NCBI RefSeq assembly: GCF_036711975.1
Contig: NC_091972.1
Location: forward strand, 4,407,001-4,471,000
Direction: 5' to 3'
Origin: Onthophagus taurus
Taxonomy: Eukaryota > Arthropoda > Insecta > Coleoptera > Scarabaeidae
Length of the DNA: 64,000 nt
The notes below the pieces were generated by a model. The model was not told the DNA's origin, did not search any database, and worked only from the letters and a program-made list of their open reading frames with translations. Below are positions 54,849 through 64,000 of this stretch, in pieces. Position 1 is the stretch's first letter, and every line of letters starts with the position of its first letter. Both the position numbers and the translations under genes were made by a program.

Positions 54849-57448
54849 TAGCGTTTCTCAACCTGTGGTACGCGTACCCCCAGGGGTACGTGAAATGGTC
54901 TCAAGGGGTACGCGTAAAAAAGATGTAATGGCGGACTAAGTAAAGAGAAAAGATAAAAAGCTGTTGTAATAAATAGCATTTCCATCCAAATAACATTTAA
55001 TTATGACAAATCAAAAAAAGTAATTGTTTTCTGAATGATGCCGAGTATTTTTATTACACAAAACGACAATAACTTAAAACCTACTTTATTTAAATTTTGA
55101 AACATTACCATAAAATTATAATTTGAAAAACTACTTGCGCCGCCATCTAACAATGGGTAGCTTATGCGGTGGATGAACAATTATTACAGTATTTATCCTG
55201 GTGTGTTAGGAAGTGTCCCCGAACTGTCTCTGTATTTTTATTATCGTAATATTCTTTTGAATCAGTTCCCAGTTTGCTCTCAAAGTGAAGAGTGCTCTAC
55301 TTACTTTTCTAATTATTGTAACTTGTTTTTTTAAACATGGATCAATGGTTAAAATTTGGCACTCTTAAAAAAAGAAAAATTACTGGTTTGGTAAGTGATC
55401 CTCCATCATCGAGTACCAGTCCTTGTGAGGAGCAACCTAAGGAGAAGTTGCCGCGTGTCAGCGAAATTAAGCTTCCAGTTCCAGTTCTCCAATCGACAAA
55501 AGTAAGAAAATATAGTGAAGAGTATTTGTCCTATGGATTTTCATTCGTAATTATTGATAGCATCCCTAGACCTGAGTGTGTTGTTTGTGGGGAAGTACTA
55601 TCTAACGGTAGTATGAAGCCTTCATTACTTAGTCGCCATTTGCAAACCAAACACGTAGATTTCAAAGATAAAGGTCTGGCCTTTTTTAAGCGTTTGCTCG
55701 AAAATAAAAATAAGTCGAATATAGACACGTACTTATTAACTTATTAACTTCTGGTTGTACCAATGAAGATGCTGTTGAGGCCTCCTATCGCATCAGTTAC
55801 CGTATCGCCAGAAATGGTAAAAATCACACGATTGGTGAAAATTTGATTTTGCCCAGCATTAAAGACGCAGTTGTTTGCATGTTCGGTAATGAGTATGTTC
55901 AGAAAATTAATGCTATTCCTCTCTCCAATGATACTGTGTCTCGTAGAATCAAGGAAATTTCTGATAATATGGAGGAGACGTTGATAAAGGAAATCAATCA
56001 CAGCCAATATTTTTCCATTCAGGTTGATGAGAGTACTGATGTAGCACAATTTGCTGTTTTGATGGTTATTGCAAGATACTTGAAAGGAAATGAATTTGTA
56101 GAAGGACTTTTGCTTTGTCATCTTCTTTCCGAACGCACGACAGGTGCAGATATTTTTCATGCCATTGATTCCTACTTTACTAAAAAGGGAATAAAGTGGT
56201 CAAAGTGTTGTGGATTATGTACTGACGGTGGTAAATCTACGTCAGGTTGTTATTCTGGTCTCCTGGGATGTGTCAAAGCAGTACCTCCTTTAGTACAGTG
56301 GACACATTGTTGCATTCAGCGACAAGCTCTTGCATCAAAGTGCCTTCCTACTAGTATGAAAGATGTTTTGGACGATTCAGTAAAAGTGGTCAATTTCATC
56401 AAATCCCACCACACGAATTCAAGGTTATTCTCTTCATTATGTCAAGAAATGGGCAGTATTCACAAAACCCTACTCCTTCATACTGAGGTTCGATGGCTAT
56501 CTCGTTCTTACACGTTTGTTTGAACTTAGGCATGAAGTCAAAGTGTTCCTTGAGAACCACCCTTTCCGACTTTCATTTAAATTTGATGATCATGAATGGC
56601 TTCAAAGCCTTGCATACATGTCCGATATCTTTTCGAAATTAAACCAGCCAAATTTGTCCCTTCAAAACAGTGCAGTAACTGTATTCCAAGTTACAGACAA
56701 AATTGAGTCTTTCGTTAGAAAACTAGAATTTTGGAAATTATGTATTGAGAAAAACCAATCTGAAGTTTTTGAAACATTACACGATTTTCTCTCTGAAACG
56801 GATGCTCATGTATCTCTAGAAATTAAGAAACAAATTATACAACATCTGAATGGACTGAAGGCTGCTTTCGACAAATATTTCCCCAAACGTAGAACAGACG
56901 ATTACTGGATTGCGTACCCTTTCAGTGAAAAGTATTTCGAGTGTGCATCTCTATCACTTCAAGAAAAAGTTTAGTTGATCGAACTGAAAACGGATTCTTC
57001 ACTTAAGCAAGAAATTGAAAAGAAATCCCTCATTTCATTCTGGGCTGACTTGAAAAAAGAATATCCTGAATTATTTAACAAAGCAATAACTATTTTGTTA
57101 CCGTTCACAAGCACCGTACTAGTGGAGAGAGCTTTTTCGTCCTATACTTATTAAAAATTAAGTACAGGAACAGACTTGCCAGTGTAAGTTCGAACCTGAG
57201 ACTATATTTGTCATCTTCCGATCCAGATTTCAAATTACTGAGTGCTTCCAAACAGCCTCAAGGTTCTCATTAATGTGCATCTTACATTTTTTAGTTTAAC
57301 TAAATGTGTATAATTAGTATATAATATGCATTATTTTGTAATAACTGGTAGAAATAAAAATATTTCAGTGTTATAGACTTATAGAGTTATTACTGTACCT
57401 ATATGTACATATTAGTAATTATAATATGCATATCATGGAGAAACGCTG
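54849..57448 (+). mobile_element. hAT element, full length, with 8-bp target duplication
   Basis: TTCTAGAC flanks it perfectly (54841-54848 and 57449-57456). The left end TAGCGTTTCTC and the inverted right end CAGCGTTTCTC are an 11-bp terminal inverted repeat with one mismatch, typical of hAT elements (CAGNGNTTCTC). The left end also holds a short inner palindrome around CGCGTACCCCCAGGGGTACG. A transposase gene with few breaks fills the interior. Confidence 0.95.
55337..57273 (+). pseudogene. ZBED/SCAND3-like hAT transposase, lightly broken
   Basis: 55337-55747 has MDQWLKFGTLKKRK and a BED finger, CVVCGEVLSNGSMKPSLL with closing HLQTKH. A frameshift at about 55745-55770 leads to EDAVEASYRISYRIARNGKN, then FSIQVDESTDVAQFAV (first catalytic Asp), CGLCTDGGKSTSG (second) and HTEVRWLSR up to 56510. 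A further shift at about 56505-56520 leads to RLFELRHEVKVFLENHPF. A stop at 56972-56974 interrupts the frame, then come FWADLKKEYPELFNKA and STVLVERAFSS (C-terminal dimerisation region), another shift near 57150, and the end at 57273. About four small lesions in some 640 residues suggest a young copy. Confidence 0.85.
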
Positions 57449-57456
57449 TTCTAGAC

Positions 57457-60400
57457 TATAGAACAAAATGTCTGAGATAGAACAAGATTGTTCTTTTAAC
57501 CTGAAATAAGCGAATATCTCGAAAACGTTACTTTTTCTCTACGAAGAAAAAATTTTCTCCACGACGATAACATTTTCGTAACCTTAACGTTATCTGTAAA
57601 GGCATGTATAGATATAAATTTGCAAATGTTGCAATTATGTCAGTGTCAATAATAATGCGAGAAAGTTGAGAGTGTAGAATACTTTTAAGTCATAAACTTT
57701 GGGTTTTTCTACTTAAAAAAACCCCACGTAATTTTCAATTAGCTTCCATGAAAGTTTTAAATTCTTAGATAACCCTACGCAATTTATAATAAAAAAAATG
57801 CTAATTGACTAAGTACAAAACATACACGGTACGAACAATTAAAATTCCTTAAAATAAAGTAAATCGTATTTCAAACTATTAAAAGTTTATAATAAAAATA
57901 ATATGTCATTTCCTTTATTGGAAATCTATTTTTATTTTGTTTTATTATTTTTTTTTTATAATAAAATATCAACTACGATTGTTATTTTAATTAACAAATG
58001 AATTGGACCGGGTGTGAATGCAAAATTGTGATTGCAAAAAGGAAAAATTGCCATTTTTATATATGTTTTCGGTTATTTGCGGACGTTTATATTTATTAAA
58101 TTGGGCGTTTCTATTTTATATTTGTTAAAAACCGTGGGCGTAATGTGCACTTTTTTTAGAACGCATCGTTAGGCTGAGTATTGACATTTCAACGTTTTAA
58201 CAATACAAAAAATGTCCCCTATACATAGTAAAATACTAATTTATGCTCGAATAGCGTCAGGAATAATTTAGAGGTCGTTATAAAACAAACAAAATATTTC
58301 ATATTATTGGTAAATGTGTCGTCATGTTTTTTAGTGGAATACGAGTACCGATATTTCGTTTTTGCACACGTTTCGATGTATTTTAAAAAGACAAACAATA
58401 CGCGTGTGATGTTTATTTTGTTATTATGAATTAATAAAAATTGTTAAAAAAAATTGAGAGTAATTCGTTCAGATCAAAAGGAAATCGGAAACTTTACTCA
58501 AACAAAACTAATTTATGCGATAACTCGGGATCGAACGCAATATCGAACTCATAAGTTTGCTAATAACCTAAAGCAATTGGAAACTTATCCATTATAGTTT
58601 AGGAGTTGCATTGTGCGAGAACGGCATTTTCGATAATGACCGTTTGCAATTAACAGCTAGTCAATACTTTATTAAATACCCCTTTTGAAATCGTTTGATG
58701 AACAATTTTCTCATTTTTTGAATTATCTTCAAGAAAATACTTTTGATCTTTCGATCGTCTTCTTCTCAAAAAAAAGTTAATGGTACTTTGTCACTCTTTT
58801 ATGGTAACGTCATCCGCACTCGGCCTTCCGCCTTCTACTTGTCTTTTCAATATCGACTCTGGACGAGCCGTTCAACAGCGTACATTCGCCGTTTATAGCA
58901 CCATTCACTTGTCCCCTTAACTGCACTTCCGCTATTTTATTAGCCGTTATTTACGATAACAGTGCTAGGTTTGGGTTTCCGAATTTTTTTTATTTCCTCC
59001 GCTTTTATTGATTCACCACAAAAAAGAAAACAAATATTTTCTGATTAATGACTCTCTTAAAACATCACAATTTCTTTTTAAATCTTTTTTGTGCGAAAAA
59101 GGTGTAAATACACGTTTTAAATATCCCCCTCTACACAACGGTGCACGTTTGATAAATTTCAGGAAAAGCTCCAGATGTTCCACACAAAGATGTTTTGTGT
59201 AGCCCTTCGCGATTGAAGTCCTCTCCCTTTTACATTTTGCATTACTCCTTCTATACTTCTTTTCTTACCTGTTTCTTTACACTTTTTTACTCAAAAAAAC
59301 CACAGCGAACTTGTTTATGGCACATCTTGAAAGCCCTTTGAAAACTTGTTTGTTTCAAATTTCGTTATAATTATTCTAATGTTGGTTATAACTTGAGTTT
59401 TGTGGGTTAGTTATGGTGCTTAATGGTTAACGGTGGCATCTGGGAGCTACTAAAGTCAAGGTTTGATACTATAAATGGGTCCAGGAGAGCTAGAGAACAC
59501 AGTGCCCCAGAGTCTTTGTTCCCATGAGGCATCCAAATCTGCTGCACGTCGTGCTGCAGCACCATCTCATATATCAGTCGAGTACTAATTTGTTTCAATT
59601 AGCGTGTATCCCAATTGTTTCGGGTACAGCGGAGAGGGATTTGGCTGAAATAAATCAATCCAGGATTCATTGAAACTTTTCGGAACCAATTTAACGATTG
59701 TAATCGGTTGATTTTCCAATTTTCGATTCCCTCCGCGTATTTTCATATTATAATAGAATGTGCAAATATATTAGTTTACAGTTTAATCGGTCTACAATTG
59801 GCAATTATCATTAAATGGCAATCAAAATTCGAGCTTGAATGCCGACGTTGGCCATTTGTGTGAGATTTTTGTCCGTTTTGATATGTTACATAATAGCGAT
59901 AAAATACGGCTGCACGTGCCATCGTTACGTTGAAAATATTAAAACGATAAAACCAGACGTGTACCAACTGTCAATTACATCGTAAAATTATAGTTTTAAA
60001 CTTTAAACAAATTTTGTATCATTTTTTTTTTAAATAAAGCTATAAAAGAGATTATTTTCGTGAAAGTCTTAAGTGGTATGTTAAAACTCAGCTACCGAAA
60101 ACAGACAATATAAAAGAAGACGTCGTCGTCATCCTCGAAAAAGGCACTCCACGGCTAACTGTTAACTTTTAAACCGCCGTTTAATGGAGCCCCTTAATGA
60201 GTTTTGTGCCGTTAAAAACTTAAAATTATGCGGGATATTATAAATATTAGAGGCCCGGGGCCGTTTAAGCGGACCGCCCCCGTTCGAAATAAAAACGGGC
60301 GGGTTGCAGCGGTATAATCGCCTTCGGGGGAGGAACATATAAAATCTCCCCCTTTATTTCCGTAATTATTTTTGCATTTCACGCCGTAAATTTCGACTCC

Positions 60401-61140
60401 GAGACGGCCTTTTTCCACCCAGAAGCCGTTATATTATGGAAAATAACAAAATTATCCCCGTGCGGATATTCTTTTTGAACGATCTTTTACGATTCATCAA
60501 AAATTGTATCGTAAATACTTTTTGAATAAAATTTAACAACAAATAATATTTTTAAATTGTATCATATAATAATAATAATAATAATATATTGTAATAAAAT
60601 CCCTGTTTCCGAAGAAACAGAAAAAAGACTAATTAAATTTAAGAAATTTACAATTTTGGATTAGACTATAAGTAGTTAGTTTTGTTATGATTTTCGTTTA
60701 GTTTTAAGAAAAATTATTACGATGTGCAAGAAAAAGGTAATTCATTGAAGTCTATGACCTTCAAATTTTGACCTTGACATTTACATTTTGACAGCTGGTA
60801 TTGATTTTTTTGACTTTTCAGACGATTTTCGATTCTAAAACCATGCGAGATCGATAGATCGTGTCGATTTAACCCTTAGGCCGCAATTTCATCCATTTCT
60901 GAATCATTTTATATATCTAAATTCCATTTTTTCTTTCCATACTTTAACATCAAATTACGAATTCTTCGAAGGAATTTGACACCCGAAAGCGCGATTATCT
61001 AAAAGAACGATAAATTAGCCACAAAATTACAAAATCTTAATCAAATTTAAAGTTTATTAATAATTTCGAATATTTTCAAAGTTGATAGTTATTTTCTTTA
61101 AAAAAATCAATCATTTTGGCCAACCTGTGCAATTTATAAT
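57457..61140. other. Gene-free stretch
   Basis: Starts with a short remainder of the minisatellite (to about 57480). The rest looks single-copy and AT-rich, with a GC-rich patch at 60240-60350 (GGCCCGGGGCCG, CCCCCGTTCG) and a few short overlapping frames that I do not trust. A (TAA)n run lies at 60570-60590. No exon or RNA gene can be supported. Confidence 0.45.
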
Positions 61141-61157
61141 TCCCGCCATTTTATCAA

Positions 61158-61266
61158 CCAATCAGAGGGCCCAGATTCAAACTGAGGCGACCAAATTCGG
61201 ATATCCAAGAAGCCTTTGTCAAAAAAGGGTATATAAGGCCGCGCAAATTTGACACCGAGAGAGTTC
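61158..61266 (+). promoter_or_regulatory. CCAAT plus TATA promoter
   Basis: CCAAT at 61158-61162 (in CAACCAATCAG) and a strong TATATAAGG at 61230-61238 are about 70 bases apart. A start would be expected near 61260-61266 (GAGTTCAATT, an initiator-like TCAATT). The order and spacing are those of a standard RNA polymerase II promoter. Confidence 0.6.
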
Positions 61267-61444
61267 AATTTTGGCTAGAGCGAAGCGTTGTCAAATCTAC
61301 GTCAATTTAACCTAAAAATTTCTAACCTAAGTTTGAACTTAGAATTTTTTTTTGACAACTCAATTTACTTTTATCTAGTAAAAGTAAACAAGTGTTTCTA
61401 AATTATCTGCGAAAAAATCGAAACCATACCTGAGATCGAGTCCA

Positions 61445-61573
61445 ATGTTCCATGCTGTTCCTGAAGGACCCGAGAATCCTAAACTTAACACCGAAGAACA
61501 TCCTTCCCGCAAGACCAAGGTCAACCAACCATTTTTAACTGACATGTCACGCCTCCGGAAACAAGTTAAGTGA
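61445..61573 (+). CDS. Possible 42-residue microprotein
   Basis: ATG at 61445 to TGA at 61571-61573, the first long open frame after the promoter at 61158-61266. The product is charged and soluble, with no signal peptide or membrane segment: MFHAVPEGPENPKLNTEE, then a Lys/Arg/Ser stretch, ending SRLRKQVK. The local GC content is clearly higher than the AT-rich leader and tail. A poly(A) signal follows 52 bases later. I do not recognise the family. Alternatives: the 5' end of a spliced gene (GTTAAGT near 61565 could be a donor) or the leader of a solo LTR. Confidence 0.4.
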   Translation: MFHAVPEGPENPKLNTEEHPSRKTKVNQPFLTDMSRLRKQVK

Positions 61574-61624
61574 ACATAATTTCCTTTTATCGAACTCTTT
61601 AATGTTTATAACCCTAGTGATTAA

Positions 61625-61630
61625 AATAAA
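61625..61630 (+). terminator. Poly(A) signal AATAAA
   Basis: AATAAA lies 52 bases after the TGA of the 42-codon frame; an A-rich run follows directly. Such hexamers are common by chance in DNA this AT-rich. Confidence 0.35.
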
Positions 61631-61859
61631 AAAATCAATCTTAAAAGACCCTTATAAATTAACGCGTATACGCTTTGTCAATTTCAACACTCTTATAAAG
61701 GAGTTACCTCTTTCTTGCACAGATTTCTTTATGCTCTATTTTATATTTAGTTCGTAAATTTAAAAACTTAGTTATAGGTGTCTCCATGAACATGCGTTTT
61801 ATTTTTTTTTGTCCCTGAGATTCATGTTCTTTAATTTAACAAAAAAAATGTTCTGTCTT

Positions 61860-62040
61860 CTATTTGAAGAATAGTAGAACCAACGTGCAGGCTAGCGCTC
61901 CGTTACAAAGAATGTGCAGGCTTGCAAACCTGAAAGATGAGTTGATTCTTGTATTAATGTAAGTTTGTTTCTCTGTGTAGTACAATATTGTCCTGTAATT
62001 GGTACTTTGATGGGCAATAAAGATATAAATGTATTATTTT
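61860..62040 (+). mobile_element. 3' end of a plus-strand non-LTR element or gene
   Basis: TTTGATGGGCAATAAAG at about 62005-62022, with AATAAA at 62016-62021, looks like the end of a jockey-type retroelement. No protein can be read upstream. It faces the minus-strand element at 62144. Confidence 0.3.
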
Positions 62041-62143
62041 GTTTTGTTCGAATTAATTAATTATATAAACCAAATTTTTTACAAATAAATCACACAGAAA
62101 ACATATAACAATTATTTAATTGGATAACAACGAACAAAACATA

Positions 62144-64000
62144 TTACTTTAAAAACCTGTTTTCAATTCTCTCCAATATAAGACGATCCGAGATATAATG
62201 CGGTGACCATACAACAGAACCATACTCCAGTTTCGGCAGAAAAAGTGATGTGTATACAGCTAATCCGTGAATAAACGTTACGTACGGAGCACAAAGCCAA
62301 GCAGCACAGGAAGTGACATCCTCTACATGCGGTAAAAACAATAGTCTGCTATCAAAAGTTACTCCAAGATCTCTGATGGAAGTCAACTTAAACAAAGAGA
62401 TTCCACCTATACAGCAGGATGAATTGATAGGAGTAGATCTACGCGTAAATGTGACAGCACTACATTTCTCCACATTAATCCTGAGCTGATTACGATCGCA
62501 CCATTCCACCAAGATATCAAGATAAATATCTATATAGACGAAATATCTTAAGATCATCAGCATAGGCCAATACACCACACTTAAATCTGTTTAATAAGTC
62601 ATTAATAAATATTACAAACAGTAGTGGACCCAAGTTAGAGCCCTGTGGGACACCAGATCGTGCAATAAAGTCCACCCAAGAAAAGCCATTATAAAATACA
62701 TAATTGGACCTATTTGACAAACACGATGAAACAAGACACATGAGCCTGGGGGAAAACCCAAACATACTGAACTTCTGGAGTGTACACTACATCCACTTGA
62801 CCACTCCCATCCAGGGATTCACATATTACTTCTGTAATCACCGCAAGATTAGTAACGGTTGAACGGCGCTTAATAAACCCATGCTGGTGCGGCGATAAAA
62901 ACGATTGAACTTGCGGATAAATAGCTCCATAGATGATTTGCTCAAATACTTTAGCGAAGTTAGATATTACGGAGATGGGATGATAATCAGCAATGTTGTT
63001 ACGATCACCACGCTTGAAAGCGGGAATTATCCGCAATCGCTTCCAGATGGTAGGAAACTCACCTGTCTTTAGACACAAGTTTATGATCACTCAAAGTGGG
63101 GCAGCAAAAATTGCGCTACAGTCACGAATAAAAAACGCTGGAAGATTATCATCACCAGCCGTAAATTTGTTCGGCAACTTCTTAAGACGATCAAGAACTT
63201 GGTCCACAGTGGTACTCTTTAAAATGATAGATGGATATATAGAGTGCGAATCAACCAACTTGTAGCCACCACCACAAATTCCCGAAAAGTAAGCATTAAC
63301 TATGTTAAGGGGAGTATCGTAGATGCACCTGTCCAAAACCATTTCACCAGGGAGTCGTGTAGTCATAGTTTTATGTCTAACATAATTCCAGAAGCTACGA
63401 GGATCCGAGCGTAGTGACTGCTCAGCATTTCTTATACGAATCAGAGATCTTTTGCTTTGTCAAGTACCTCAATCTTCCAAACTCTCCATGATAAAAATCA
63501 CATTTAGTTCTCTTCCACTTTCTTCTATAGAATTCTTTTAACTTTAAAAGATCTTTAATTTCAGAACTGTACCAAATAGGGTATTTAGAAGTATGATACG
63601 CTCTGTTTGGAACAGACTGATCCAATAGTTCATGGATCTTCATGTAAAATAACCGCGCAGCATCATCAACATCTACGCACTTATCAAGAAAGGATCAATT
63701 TGTTTCGAGGAAATCACCATATAAGTCATGAAAATTGGCTCTGCGAAAATCATATCGACTACCACAAGTTGGAAAATTTGTGCGAGTAAGTTTATGGTAA
63801 TATTTAAGGCGGGATGATACAAATCTTCAGATACAAGAGGCAGGTCATCACGAACGAGTTCGAACTGATGTTCAGTATTAGTTAAAACTAAATCCAACAA
63901 TCTTCCGTCACAGTTCAGCACATGATTCAGTTGAGACAGGTTTAGAAAATCACAGACCCTTAACATAATCAGGTAAATTAAAGTCTCCTATAATAAGTAC
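62144..64000 (-). pseudogene. Jockey-like non-LTR ORF2, multiply broken
   Basis: Runs off the right window edge. Minus-strand pieces in order: 63966-63760 (endonuclease C-terminus, LNCDGRLLDLVLTNTEHQF), 63643-63450 (YPIWYSSEIKDLLKLKEF), 63366-63091 (linker, LKKLPNKFTAGDDNLPAFF), 63090-62840 (WKRLRIIPAFKRGDRNNIADY, FLSPHQHGFIKRRST), 62765-62525 (RSGVPQGSNLGPLLFVIFIN and GVLAYADDLKIFR, the RT active site) and 62540-62144 (LVEWCDRNQLRINVEKC, LPKLEYGSVVWSPHY). Frame changes separate almost all pieces and motif A is missing, so the copy is old. It served as the RT/endonuclease of a jockey-group retrotransposon. Confidence 0.8.

Noticed and set aside
60212..60418. 68-codon minus-strand frame
   Set aside because: Lies in a GC-rich patch, with no motif and no gene context.
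1..64000. tRNA or rRNA genes
   Set aside because: No sequence with a plausible A and B box pair or rRNA core motifs was found by eye. A tRNAscan or covariance search would settle it.

Overview
The window looks like an AT-rich insect genomic segment, possibly from a beetle. The evidence is a Gld-type GMC oxidoreductase gene with GT-AG introns, plus insect-style mariner (DUF4817 type), hAT, Tigger, Penelope-like (PLE) and non-LTR elements. No bacterial operons, rRNA, tRNA or CRISPR arrays are seen. Almost everything except the Gld locus and one possible micro-gene is mobile or repetitive DNA, and most elements are broken and nested inside each other.

Layout. 1-4030: a mariner-like transposase gene split by a 5'-truncated CR1-like retrotransposon. 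5826-8548: a 733-bp tandem duplication followed by a 111-bp satellite of inverted relationship. 8695-11100: a palindromic interspersed repeat holding a DD35E-type Tc1/mariner element, which itself holds a 364-bp retrotransposon tail. 13301-14990: the tail of a PLE with a GIY-YIG domain, carrying a 435-bp P-element-like MITE. 15395-17165: a cluster of palindromic repeats. 17554-20132: a second mariner with TA target duplication. 23001-26435 and 28364-31502: two arrays of one 456-bp trimeric satellite. The first is enclosed by hAT-like ends, the second by 129-bp direct repeats. 31691-33564: a hAT relic with an I-clade insertion. 37380-41677: a degraded repetitive gene hit by a non-LTR element and flanked by a Tigger element. 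42165-51965: the Gld locus. 54849-57448: a nearly complete hAT. 61158-61630: a possible micro-gene. 62144-64000: a jockey-like non-LTR remnant.

The Gld locus is on the minus strand. One second exon (42165-43518) follows two homologous first exons (44067-44812 and 51208-51965). Both end in the same codon phase at a GT donor, so either could be spliced to the shared exon. The DNA between the two first exons is filled by a PLE (45906-51000) that was itself invaded by a third mariner (47472-49565).

The most interesting signals are these: the paired first exons; a satellite captured inside a hAT-like element, with a second copy of the array inserted between long target duplications; six hammerhead-ribozyme-like motifs whose helix II differs in sequence but keeps its pairing; a 21-bp repeat that builds the terminal inverted repeats of a mariner-type element; and a P-like MITE that still shows a THAP-like first exon. 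Everything here was read by eye from the sequence, with no database search.
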